64,000 nt of DNA from Arthrobacter sp. H-02-3 (GTDB lineage: Bacteria > Actinomycetota > Actinomycetes > Actinomycetales > Micrococcaceae): NCBI RefSeq assembly GCF_003097355.1, contig NZ_PYUI01000018.1:1-64000 (forward strand). Reading direction: 5' to 3'. How positions within the stretch are numbered: position 1 is the first letter of the stretch; each line of letters starts with the position of its first letter. The position numbers and the translations under genes are program-made. This document shows, piece after piece, positions 23,913 to 32,087 of the stretch. The notes under the pieces were generated by a model. The model saw nothing but the letters and a program-made list of their open reading frames with translations, searched no databases and was not told where the DNA came from.

Positions 23913-25999
23913 GCCCCGCACCCGTCATCATCGCAATCGACGGGCGGTCCGGCTCCGGCAAGACCACCCTGGCCATCGAGCTGGCGGCGCGCCTCCGGGA
24001 ACACCACAAAGTCTCGCTCTTCCACCTGGAGGACATCTACCCCGGCTGGAACGGGCTGGCGGCCGGCATTGAACGTTACGTCACTACAGTGCTGTCGCCC
24101 TTGCGTCGCGGGGAGGCCGCGGAGTGGGTCAGCTGGGACTGGGAGCGGCACTACGACGGCGAAGTCCGCACCACGCGCCCGGCCGAAATTGTCCTGGTGG
24201 AGGGCGTCGGCGCCGGCGCCGCAGCGGCGCGCCCGCTGCTGGACGCGGTGATCTGGGCCGATTCTTCCGACTCCGACCGCCGGGCCCGGGCGCTGGCCCG
24301 GGACGGCGAGACCTATGAACCGTTCTGGGACCAGTGGTCAGCCCAGGAAGATCAGTGGCTGGCGGCTGACGACGTCCCGGCCCGCGCCGATGTGCACGTG
24401 CTGAACCGTGCGGACGGCGCCGCCCCCGACGACGTCCTGCAGGCCCTTCAATACCTTCCGGCCGTCGCGCCCGCGCTGCTGCCCGAACTCGCCATCCGAC
24501 GCGCCCTGCAGTTGCGGGCTGAACGGATCGACACCGAGCCTGACGCCGCGCAACTGTTCGATGCGCTCTTCGGCGGCTCAGCCAACGCCGTGTGGCTCGA
24601 CTCCTCGCTGGATCCGGCGGGCCTCGCCCCGGAGGCTGCGGAACGGAGCCGCTTCAGCATCCTGGCCGACGACGGCGGCCGCTTCGGCCAGGCGGTCCGG
24701 CACAGTTCCGGCCTGACCCGCGTCAGCGCGGGCCAGGCCACGGCGACCACCGACGGCCCGTTCTTCCGCTGGCTCGACGGCGTCTGGGGTCGCCGGGCGC
24801 TCCGCGCCCCCGAAGACTATCCGTGCGGGTTCACCCTGGGCTGGCTCGGGTACCTGGGCTACGAACTCAAGCGCGAAACCGGCGGCACCGACGTCGCGTC
24901 CCCCACCCCGGACGCCTGCCTGATCTTCGCCGGCCGCGCCGTCGTCCTGGACCATGCCGAGGGCACGGCCTGGCTGCTGGCCCTGGACACGCCCGACGCC
25001 GTCGACTGGCTGACGACCGCCCGCGGGGCCGTGGCCGCCGCAGCGGCGCCCGGTTCCGGAGTGTCCGGCTCCGGTGGATCCGCGGCACTTCGTTCGACCG
25101 TGCCTCAGCTCGCCTCGCCGCAGTTCACCGCCCGAGACGCGGAAGCCGGCTACAAGGCCAAGGTCGCCGAGGCCCAGCGGGAGATCGCGGAAGGCAATAC
25201 CTACGAGGTCTGCCTGACCACCGCGCTCACCGCGGCCACATCCGCGGTCCCGCACCGCGTGGGCCCGGACGGCCTGGATCCGTGGCAGACCTATCTGGAG
25301 CTGCGGCGCCGCAACCCGGCTCCCTTCGCCAGCTATCTGCGGTTCGACGGCCTCGCCGTGGCGAGCACATCTCCGGAGCGTTTCCTGCAGATTGCCGCGG
25401 ACGGCAGGATGCGGGCCGAGCCGATCAAGGGGACGCGCGGCCGGGATGCGGACCCGGGTGCGGACGCGGCCCTGCGGCAGGAACTGGAGACTTCGGCGAA
25501 GGACCGCGCGGAAAACATCATGATCGTGGACCTGCTGCGCAATGACTTGAGCCACTTCGCCGTCCCCGGTTCGGTGGCCGTCAGCCGGCTGTGCGCGATC
25601 GAGAGCTACGCCACGGTGCACCAGATGGTGAGCACCATCGACGCTCAGCTGCGGCCCGGAATGCCGCGGGCCGAGGCTGTCGCCGCCTGCTTCCCTGCCG
25701 GTTCGATGACCGGCGCCCCGAAAGTCAGCACCATGGCCATCCTGGACCGGCTGGAGGCCGCCCCGCGCGGCGTGTACTCCGGGGCGATCGGCTATTTCTC
25801 CCTAAACGGGGCCGCCGACCTCGCCGTGGCGATCCGGACCCTGGTGGTCCGGGCCCTCGGCGACGGAACGGCGGAACTGAGTCTCGGCGTCGGCGGTGCC
25901 GTCACCGCCGATTCGTCCCCGCAGGAGGAATACGAGGAAATCCGGACCAAAGCGTTCGGGATCCTCTCGGCGCTCGGCACCGAGTTTCCCCGAGGCTGA
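23909..25999 (+). CDS. pabB: Fusion of a P-loop nucleoside-kinase-like domain with aminodeoxychorismate synthase component I
   Basis: The 696-residue protein has two parts. Residues 1-190 form a uridine-kinase-like P-loop domain with Walker A GRSGSGKTT at 12-20 and an acidic VLVEGVGAG strand. Residues 200-690 are a chorismate-binding enzyme. PIKGT with Lys507 is the form typical of aminodeoxychorismate synthase (PabB) rather than anthranilate synthase (PIAGT). CFPAGSMTGAPK, IMIVDLLRNDLSHF and the C-terminal GVGGAVTADSSPQEEYEE are also present. It makes 4-amino-4-deoxychorismate for folate. No glutaminase (PabA) is in the window; PabC is encoded at 27666. TACGCT lies 7 bases before ATG 23909, which could give an internal leaderless start. 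Confidence 0.87.
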   Translation: MSPAPVIIAIDGRSGSGKTTLAIELAARLREHHKVSLFHLEDIYPGWNGLAAGIERYVTTVLSPLRRGEAAEWVSWDWERHYDGEVRTTRPAEIVLVEGVGAGAAAARPLLDAVIWADSSDSDRRARALARDGETYEPFWDQWSAQEDQWLAADDVPARADVHVLNRADGAAPDDVLQALQYLPAVAPALLPELAIRRALQLRAERIDTEPDAAQLFDALFGGSANAVWLDSSLDPAGLAPEAAERSRFSILADDGGRFGQAVRHSSGLTRVSAGQATATTDGPFFRWLDGVWGRRALRAPEDYPCGFTLGWLGYLGYELKRETGGTDVASPTPDACLIFAGRAVVLDHAEGTAWLLALDTPDAVDWLTTARGAVAAAAAPGSGVSGSGGSAALRSTVPQLASPQFTARDAEAGYKAKVAEAQREIAEGNTYEVCLTTALTAATSAVPHRVGPDGLDPWQTYLELRRRNPAPFASYLRFDGLAVASTSPERFLQIAADGRMRAEPIKGTRGRDADPGADAALRQELETSAKDRAENIMIVDLLRNDLSHFAVPGSVAVSRLCAIESYATVHQMVSTIDAQLRPGMPRAEAVAACFPAGSMTGAPKVSTMAILDRLEAAPRGVYSGAIGYFSLNGAADLAVAIRTLVVRALGDGTAELSLGVGGAVTADSSPQEEYEEIRTKAFGILSALGTEFPRG

Positions 26000-26036
26000 G
26001 TTCCACGAGGACCGATTTTCCCCGAAGCTGAGTTCC
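25985..26036. repeat. Two direct 20-base repeats across the pabB stop
   Basis: Bases 25985-26004 and 26017-26036 agree at 19 of 20 positions, 32 bases apart. The first copy includes the pabB TGA. This looks like a small tandem duplication at the gene end. Confidence 0.75.
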
Positions 26037-26096
26037 GCCAGACCTGACGTCCCTGGACGCTGACGGCACCACACAGCAGTTCCATCAACGCCGGCG

Positions 26097-27572
26097 CTAT
26101 TGCAGCGTTGCCGTCAGCCTCGACACGTTGTCCACGTATTTGACCTTCATAGGCCGTTTGATCCAGTCCTCCAGCACGAGTTCGTGCGAGATGCTGCGGT
26201 AGGTGTCTTCAACCTCACGGATCCGCTGGACGATGTCCTCGCCAAGGAGCATGACGGACACCTCGAGGTTCAGCGAGAAGGAGCGCATGTCCATGTTGCT
26301 GGAACCCAGCACGGCAACCTCGTTGTCGATCGTGAAGTGCTTCGCGTGCAGCACGAACGGCGCCTTGTAGAGGAAAATCCGCACCCCTGCCTCGAGCAGG
26401 GCCTCGTAGTACGACTGCTGCGCGTGGTGGACCAAAAACTGATCACCCTTTTCCGAGACGAAGAGTTCCACCTCGACGCCGCGCTGCGCCGCCGTCGTCA
26501 CGGCATAGAGCAGCGAGTCGTCCGGGACGAAGTAGGGGCTGCAGAGGGAGATCTTGTGCTGCGCCGAGTAAATGAGGGTATTGAAGAGCCGCAGGTTGTT
26601 CTCGGTGATGAACCCGGGGCCGCTGGGAACCACCTGTGCCGTGATGTTTCCGGGGTGGGACTCCGGCTGGTGCGCCAACTGCGCTTCAAGGGATTCGTCG
26701 GTTTCGCTGAGCCAGTCCGTCGCGAAAACCACATTCAGGGTCGTGACAATCGGCCCGCGCAGGCAGGCCATGAGCTCCACCCATTCGCGGCCCACCTTGC
26801 GATGCTTGGGATTGTTGTAGGACGGCTCGATCAGGTTCTGGGATCCGGTGAAGGCGATCTCGCCGTCGATCACCATGATCTTGCGGTGGTTGCGAAGATC
26901 CGGCCGGCGCCACTGGCCGTGCACCGGGCTGAGCGGCAGCATGGGCCGCCAGCGGATCTTGCTGGCCTTGAGCCGGTCCTTCAGCCTGCGGTAACCCTTG
27001 ATACGGAGTGTGCCCAGGTGGTCGAACAGGACGCGGACCTCGACACCGCGCTCCGCCGCTTCCTCCATCGCGGTCAACAGATCGTCCGTGACGTGGTCCG
27101 AACTCATGATGTAGAACTCAGCGTTGACGAAGGATTTGGCGCCGCGGACCGCCTCCGTCATCGCCTTGATGGAATCGGGGTAGCCGGGCAGCAGCTCCAC
27201 GCTGTTGCCGTCCACCATCGGCAGCGATCCCAGCGTCTTGTTCAGTTCAGAGGCGGACGCCACCCATTCGGGTCCGCTGTAGCGGCTTTCGACGGCCTGC
27301 AGCGCCGATGTCCCCGCCCGGACCCGGGTGTTGACGGCCTCCTGCTGCGCACGGCGGCGGCGGGAAAGCCGGAAGTTGCCGAACAGCAGGAACAAGGCCA
27401 GGCCCAGGGTGGGCACAATGAAGATGCCCAGGAGCCAGGCCATCGCGGTGGTGGGCCGCCGGTTCCCGGGGATGATGCCCAGGGCCAGCACCCGGATGGC
27501 GAAGTCGACCAGGGTCAGGATCAGGACCGCCCAGGACGGTAAAGTCTCCGCCAGCGGAAATGGCCACAGCAC
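26097..27572 (-). CDS. cls: Cardiolipin synthase (phospholipase D family)
   Basis: The 491-residue protein has two N-terminal membrane helices (LPSWAVLILTLVDFAIRVLAL and AMAWLLGIFIVPTLGLALFLLFG) and two HKD catalytic motifs, HRKIMVIDGEIAFTGSQN and HAKHFTIDNEVAVLGSSN. It joins phosphatidyl groups to make cardiolipin at the membrane. I prefer GTG 27572 because GAGGGG lies 7 bases upstream; TTG 27587 in the same frame is possible. It is convergent with pabB and divergent from pabC. Confidence 0.9.
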   Translation of the reverse strand: MLWPFPLAETLPSWAVLILTLVDFAIRVLALGIIPGNRRPTTAMAWLLGIFIVPTLGLALFLLFGNFRLSRRRRAQQEAVNTRVRAGTSALQAVESRYSGPEWVASASELNKTLGSLPMVDGNSVELLPGYPDSIKAMTEAVRGAKSFVNAEFYIMSSDHVTDDLLTAMEEAAERGVEVRVLFDHLGTLRIKGYRRLKDRLKASKIRWRPMLPLSPVHGQWRRPDLRNHRKIMVIDGEIAFTGSQNLIEPSYNNPKHRKVGREWVELMACLRGPIVTTLNVVFATDWLSETDESLEAQLAHQPESHPGNITAQVVPSGPGFITENNLRLFNTLIYSAQHKISLCSPYFVPDDSLLYAVTTAAQRGVEVELFVSEKGDQFLVHHAQQSYYEALLEAGVRIFLYKAPFVLHAKHFTIDNEVAVLGSSNMDMRSFSLNLEVSVMLLGEDIVQRIREVEDTYRSISHELVLEDWIKRPMKVKYVDNVSRLTATLQ

Positions 27573-27653
27573 AGGCGAACCCCTCAAGCTTCAGGCCCGC
27601 GGAACAGTTCCGGAACGGGCAACGAGCAAATCCTATCCCGGGACCGGCGAGAC

Positions 27654-27659
27654 TAAGCT
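27654..27659 (+). promoter_or_regulatory. -10-like TAAGCT for a leaderless pabC transcript
   Basis: TAAGCT ends 6 bases before ATG 27666 and there is no ribosome-binding site, so the mRNA probably starts at the ATG. Confidence 0.5.
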
Positions 27660-27665
27660 GTAGCC

Positions 27666-28634
27666 ATGACCTCTCCTGCCACTATGCCCGCGCCCGCGAC
27701 CGTGCTGGTCTTCCTCGATCCGGCGTTCGAGGGCGGCCGCGTTGCTGACGCATCAAAGCCGCAACTGATGGCCACGGACCTGGGCGCCACCCGCGGCGAC
27801 GGCGTTTTCGAATCACTGCTGGCCGTGGGCGGCCGGCCCCGCAAGATCCAGGCGCACCTGACCCGGCTGGCCGGCTCTGCCCGCCTGCTGGAGCTGGCTA
27901 TCCCCGCCGAGGACGCCTGGCGGCGCGCTGTGGAGACCGCCATCGGCGAGTACCGGCGCCAGGATCCTGCCGTGACCGCAGCCGGCGGCACGGACGATGA
28001 CGAAGTAGTGGTGAAGCTGCTGGTCACCCGCGGGCCGGAGGGCGCCGCCGCACCCACCTGCTGGGTCCAGGCGTCCGCCCCCGGGACGGCGGGCCGCCGG
28101 CAGCGCGAGACCGGAATCGACGTCATCCTGCTGGACCGCGGCTACGACAGCGAAGTCGGCGAGCGCGCGCCCTGGCTGCTGCTCGGCGCCAAGACCCTCT
28201 CCTACGCCGTGAACATGGCAGCGCTGCGCTACGCCCACGAGCACGGCGCGGACGATGTCATCTTCACATCCGCGGACGGCCGGGTCCTGGAGGGACCGAC
28301 GTCGACTGTTCTGTTGGCGCACCTGGAAACGACGGACGACGGCGCCGGCGGCGTTCGCACGATCCGGCGGCTCATCACCCCGCAGCTGGACAGCGGCATC
28401 CTCCCGGGCACCTCGCAGGGCGCCCTGTTCACGGCCGCCAAGGCTGCCGGCTGGGAGCTGGGCTACGGCCCGTTGGAACCCAAGGACCTGCTGGACGCCG
28501 ACGCCGTCTGGTTGATCTCCAGCATCCGGCTCCTGGCCCCGGTAAACCACATCGACGGCCAGGAAATCGGCACCCCGGAACTGCGCCGGCAGCTCACGGC
28601 CGAGCTCAACGCCCTCTTCGCCACGATCGAATAG
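27666..28634 (+). CDS. pabC: Class IV aminotransferase, probable aminodeoxychorismate lyase
   Basis: The 322-residue PLP fold-type IV protein has Lys176 in LLGAKTLSYAVNMAALRYA, the GDGVFESLLAVGGRP N-terminal block and GADDVIFTSADGRVLEGPTSTVLL. In this neighbourhood, close to the PabB fusion, it most likely cleaves aminodeoxychorismate to 4-aminobenzoate and pyruvate; a branched-chain or D-amino-acid aminotransferase activity is the alternative. Its last 172 bases are antisense to the tail of the glycosyltransferase frame. Confidence 0.82.
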   Translation: MTSPATMPAPATVLVFLDPAFEGGRVADASKPQLMATDLGATRGDGVFESLLAVGGRPRKIQAHLTRLAGSARLLELAIPAEDAWRRAVETAIGEYRRQDPAVTAAGGTDDDEVVVKLLVTRGPEGAAAPTCWVQASAPGTAGRRQRETGIDVILLDRGYDSEVGERAPWLLLGAKTLSYAVNMAALRYAHEHGADDVIFTSADGRVLEGPTSTVLLAHLETTDDGAGGVRTIRRLITPQLDSGILPGTSQGALFTAAKAAGWELGYGPLEPKDLLDADAVWLISSIRLLAPVNHIDGQEIGTPELRRQLTAELNALFATIE

Positions 28635-29905
28635 CCGGCGGCACGGAGCTCCGCACCGATGGCAGCCAGCACGGCGAACCCCGAGAACACCGCGTAGAGC
28701 GGCAGCGCCGGGAGTGCCCACAAGTGACGCAGGTTGCTGATCGGGCCGTCGACGGCAAGTGCGAGAGCCCCGGCGCAGGAAACCGCCAGGACGACTGCGC
28801 CGCCGAGCCCCCAGGCCTCCGGGTGTGCCCAGATGTCCGGAAGCGGTTCGGCTCCGGGACGGGTTCCGGACAGGAGGTTCGCCGGCGCGAGGCAGGCCAG
28901 CGCGAGCACGCCGGCGGTCCGGACCGCTGGCAGGATGATGGCGGCAACCGTGATGGCCGCCAGGCAGTCGCCCATCGGACGCCGACGGAGGTCACCAACG
29001 GCTGACTTGTGGATCCCCAGGCACTGAAGCAGCGACCGTTCGCGCGCCACCCGCCGCCTCCACAGCTCACCGACGCACACCGGGTGTTGGCCCGTGATGA
29101 CGGCCCGCGGGGCGAATCCCACCCGGTAGCCTGCGCTTCGCACCCGCCAGCCCAACTCAAGCTGCGCGGCACCGGTGTCCTCCCTGAAGCCGCCGATCTC
29201 CGTCAGGACGTCACGCCGCACCGCGCCCATACCTGCCGCGAAGACGGGCAGGAAACCGGAGGCCGCTTGCGCCCGCCGGGCCATCCCGCCGCAGCCGCGG
29301 CCTATCAGGTCTACAATCCGCGCGGCAGGACCGGCAGTGAGGGTCCGTTCGCCGCCCCACACGGCACCGACTCCGTCGGGACCGCCACTCCCGGCGTCGA
29401 AGGCTTGCAGCATCCGGTCCACGGTCCGCCGGGTGAGGACGGCGTCCGCGGGAAGGAACATGAGCACCTCCCCCGCGGCCCGGCCCAAGCCCAGGTTCAG
29501 TGCCGCCCCGTATCCCGCCGCCGCGGCGGGCGACCTTCCCGCAAACACAATCCGTCCGTCCTCGGCGGCGAACCCCGCCATGAGCTCCGGGGTGTCGTCC
29601 GTGGAGCCGGCATCCACCAGGATCAGCTCGTACCGCTCATACCGGCTCCCCTGGACTGACCGGATGCAGTCCGCCAGAAGCCCGCCCCCATTGTGCGCCG
29701 CCACAATGATGGACACGGTGGGCCACTGCTGCCAGAGAGTGGGCGCGTGGCGGCGCCGACGCCGCGCGGACCGCACCTCAAAAGAGACGGCCAACGCCAG
29801 GACAACAGCCGCCATCACCGCCGCCGCAAGGACGGGCAATCCGATGAACACCCAGACGAGTTCCTGTGCCGGGCCGACCGGCACCGGCGCCTCACCCCAG
29901 GGCAT
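28463..29905 (-). CDS. Family-2-type glycosyltransferase, membrane-associated
   Basis: The 480-residue frame has an N-terminal helix (LVWVFIGLPVLAAAVMAAVVLAL), a GT-A domain (VSIIVAAHNGGGLLADCIRSV, LVDAGSTDDT), ELGWRVRSAGYRVGFAPRAV, and C-terminal hydrophobic segments. It would transfer a sugar at the membrane. The last about 57 residues lack a stop and run antisense through the 3' end of pabC, which is unusual; the family-like part ends near 28630. A frameshift or lost stop is possible. Its ATG at 29905 overlaps the end of the ATP-grasp gene by 14 bases. Confidence 0.8.
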   Translation of the reverse strand: MPWGEAPVPVGPAQELVWVFIGLPVLAAAVMAAVVLALAVSFEVRSARRRRRHAPTLWQQWPTVSIIVAAHNGGGLLADCIRSVQGSRYERYELILVDAGSTDDTPELMAGFAAEDGRIVFAGRSPAAAAGYGAALNLGLGRAAGEVLMFLPADAVLTRRTVDRMLQAFDAGSGGPDGVGAVWGGERTLTAGPAARIVDLIGRGCGGMARRAQAASGFLPVFAAGMGAVRRDVLTEIGGFREDTGAAQLELGWRVRSAGYRVGFAPRAVITGQHPVCVGELWRRRVARERSLLQCLGIHKSAVGDLRRRPMGDCLAAITVAAIILPAVRTAGVLALACLAPANLLSGTRPGAEPLPDIWAHPEAWGLGGAVVLAVSCAGALALAVDGPISNLRHLWALPALPLYAVFSGFAVLAAIGAELRAAGYSIVAKRALSSAVSCRRSSGVPISWPSMWFTGARSRMLEINQTASASSRSLGSNGP

Positions 29906-30848
29906 CGGCGGGAATCGCCGGGCACCGCCGGAAGGACGCCGGGTTGAATGCCGGGAGCATGAACGTTGCCAGGACGGCGTCGAGCAGTTCGGGCGCCCAC
30001 GTGCTGTTCGCCCCGAGTGTCGGGCAGACGCCCAGCACCACGGGGGTTCCGTCCGCGCGGCGGCGGATCTGGACCTGGACCGGGCCGGTCAGCCCGAGCG
30101 TGCGGACGGCGGCCAGGCCCAGCTTCCGCACATCGTTGGCCTCGGCCGCCGGCACCCTGCGGCTGACTTCGTCGCTGCCGGCCCGACCGTACGGGGTTTT
30201 TGTCTTTTCGAGGACCACGGCCACCGGCGCCATCGCGTTGCGGGGCGGCGTGCCGAACACCAGGGCCACGTAGTCGGCGCCCGGGATGAATTCCTGGACC
30301 AGCTGCCCGGCCGGCAGGTTCTTCCAGCTGACGGAGCCGGTCCCGGCCAGGAGGTGGACGGCGTGGGTGCCTTTGAAGGTTCGCGGCTTGACGACGACGG
30401 GACCGTTGAGGCCGGCCAGGGACGCCGGCGCGGCGGCGAGGTCGCCCGGAACCCCGAAACGCGGGACGGGAATGCCGGCTGCCTGCAACGCCCATGCGGT
30501 GAACAGGTGGTCGTTGGCGAGGGCCACCGCGGCAGGGTCGCCGACGATGATCCGCACGTCCCGGCCGAATCCGGCGCGGGCCGCAGCCAGGACCGGGAGT
30601 TCCACGGTGAGGGTCGGAATGATGACGTTGATAGCTTCCCGGTCCACCAGCCTGCGCAGGTCCAGGACCATGTCCGGGTCCGTCGCCGGCAGGAGCCTGA
30701 CTGCCGCTGCGGCGGTGGCGTCCTCGCCCAGCCGGGTGACGTCGCGGGCGTCGGAGCCGAGGCACGGGATGCCGCGGGCGGCGAGCTGGGCCGCGACGGC
30801 CCGGCCGGCGGCGCCTGCAATGCCGGTAACCAGTATGCGCGGGCCCAC
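29892..30848 (-). CDS. ATP-grasp domain protein
   Basis: The 318-residue protein starts with a Rossmann-like preATP-grasp segment (RILVTGIAGAAGRAVAAQLA), followed by the ATP-grasp core GPVVVKPRTFKGTHAV and LVQEFIPGADYVALVFG. It resembles CarB-like ligases that join a carboxylate to an amine; the substrate is unknown. GTG 30848 has ggag upstream. It forms a pair with the overlapping glycosyltransferase, suggesting a shared role in modifying a surface or secreted compound. Confidence 0.82.
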   Translation of the reverse strand: MGPRILVTGIAGAAGRAVAAQLAARGIPCLGSDARDVTRLGEDATAAAAVRLLPATDPDMVLDLRRLVDREAINVIIPTLTVELPVLAAARAGFGRDVRIIVGDPAAVALANDHLFTAWALQAAGIPVPRFGVPGDLAAAPASLAGLNGPVVVKPRTFKGTHAVHLLAGTGSVSWKNLPAGQLVQEFIPGADYVALVFGTPPRNAMAPVAVVLEKTKTPYGRAGSDEVSRRVPAAEANDVRKLGLAAVRTLGLTGPVQVQIRRRADGTPVVLGVCPTLGANSTWAPELLDAVLATFMLPAFNPASFRRCPAIPADALG

Positions 30849-31212
30849 GGTTGCTCCATTCCGCCGTCACCCGCCGGGCCGCGGCTGCGGCTCCGGCGGT
30901 TCCGGCCACCGATTCAGACAAAAATTGAGGGACAGACAACTGCACGCAGAAATAACTTGATCCACAGAAAACGTGGGACGGGCCGACGCGTCAGTCCGAT
31001 CCCCTCAGTAGACTGCGCAAACTCGCGGCGGACACGAGTGGGCAGTACCCGAAACTGGAGCCCGCTACTACTCGGCTTGGCGCCGCACCCGGTTCTCACC
31101 CCGCAACTCTGATTTCTCAGTCCGCCGCGTGTGTCACCCCGCGGAGGCGCGGTCCGGTTACGGAACATGACGACGGCGGCGGTGCGGGCCGGCGTCGTAA
31201 GTGTTACGTTTT
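30849..31212. other. Non-coding interval, ATP-grasp start to SAM-IV leader
   Basis: About 360 bases between divergent genes. I see no gene. A leftward frame covering most of it runs into the riboswitch and has no family resemblance. An extended -10-like TGT-TACGTT (31202-31210) lies just before the riboswitch. Confidence 0.5.
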
Positions 31213-31327
31213 TGGGGAGTAATGAGAACCGGTGCCAAGCCCTGACTGGCCGGTCGGCAACCCTCCCTTTCGCGGCGGGGTGCCTCAGGTGAATACTCGG
31301 CATATCGACCATTCGAGCTGCAAGCGT
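31213..31327 (+). ncRNA. SAM-IV riboswitch
   Basis: The leader has GTGCCAAGCCC, then GGTCGGCAACCCTCC, then CGCGGCGGGGTGCC and CAGGTGA, in the order and spacing of SAM-IV riboswitches known from Actinobacteria. P1 can form between GAGTA (31217-31221) and TACTC (31294-31298). A -10-like TACGTT at 31205-31210 would start the transcript just before it. It sits 18 bases before the DUF1737-rhodanese-metZ operon, and SAM binding should turn this operon off. Confidence 0.85.
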
Positions 31328-31344
31328 GAAAGAGGAGATCCGTC

Positions 31345-31680
31345 GTGCCCGACACATCCATACCCGCTGTACCCGGTACAGCAGCCGCCCCCGGCACAGC
31401 CCCCGCCGCAGCTCCCGCCGGCGAGGACAAACTGGCCTACCGCCTGTTCACCGGCGCCGACGACCGCGCCTTCTGTGAGCGCGTGTCGGCCGCCCTGGCC
31501 GAGGGCTATGTCCTGCACGGAAGCCCCGCCGCCACCTTCAACGGCAGCACGGTGATCGTGGCGCAGGCCCTGGTCCTGCCAGCCGCAATTGCGAGCGCCG
31601 ACGCCGCCGTGGCCAACGCCGTGGATGAACTCGACAGTGACGAGTTTGGTGCCGAAGACGCCTTCGAGGGCCACGCATGA
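31345..31680 (+). CDS. DUF1737 domain protein
   Basis: The 111-residue protein has an Ala/Pro-rich N terminus (residues 1-28) and a DUF1737-like core (KLAYRLFTGADDRAFCERVSAALAEGYVLHGSPAATFNG, then VVAQALVLP). The family is small and of unknown function. GTG 31345 has AGAGGAG at 31331-31337. It is the first gene under the SAM-IV riboswitch and overlaps the rhodanese gene in ATGA, which ties it to methionine/sulfur metabolism. Confidence 0.8.
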   Translation: MPDTSIPAVPGTAAAPGTAPAAAPAGEDKLAYRLFTGADDRAFCERVSAALAEGYVLHGSPAATFNGSTVIVAQALVLPAAIASADAAVANAVDELDSDEFGAEDAFEGHA

Positions 31681-32087
31681 GCTACGCCGGAGACCTCAGC
31701 CCGCACGAGGCGTGGGCCAAACTGGAGGCCGGCGCCATCCTGGTGGACGTCCGGACCGAGGGCGAATGGGCCCACATCGGCATCCCGGATACGAAGGCCA
31801 CGGACAACGATCCTCTCTTCATCCAGTGGACCCTCGCCGGCGGGGTGCCCAACCCGCACTTCGTGGAACAGCTCCAGCGCCAGGCGCCCGAGGACACCGC
31901 CGTCGAGCTCGTGTTCCTGTGCCGCTCCGGCGCCCGGTCGATTGCCGCCGCGACAGCCGCGACGCAGGCCGGCTACACCTCGTACAACGTCCTTGAGGGC
32001 TTCGAAGGCGAGACCGACCGCTTTGGCGACCGCACCGTCAACGGCTGGAAGAACCGCGGCCTGCCCACCAACCTCGGAAAGATTTAA
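31677..32087 (+). CDS. Rhodanese-like sulfurtransferase
   Basis: The 136-residue single-domain rhodanese has the ILVDVRTEGEWAHIG block and the active-site loop LCRSGARS with Cys82. It could carry sulfane sulfur. It lies between the DUF1737 gene and metZ in a riboswitch-controlled operon and its stop codon directly abuts the metZ GTG, so it may supply or handle sulfur for MetZ. Confidence 0.9.
   Translation: MSYAGDLSPHEAWAKLEAGAILVDVRTEGEWAHIGIPDTKATDNDPLFIQWTLAGGVPNPHFVEQLQRQAPEDTAVELVFLCRSGARSIAAATAATQAGYTSYNVLEGFEGETDRFGDRTVNGWKNRGLPTNLGKI

Noticed and set aside
29175..31112. Rightward 645-codon frame opposite the glycosyltransferase and ATP-grasp genes
   Set aside because: It is a shadow frame; both leftward genes have clear family signatures.
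30914..31357. Leftward frame of 147 codons before the ATP-grasp gene
   Set aside because: Its start lies in the SAM-IV riboswitch and rhodanese operon leader, and the product is Arg-rich without family resemblance.
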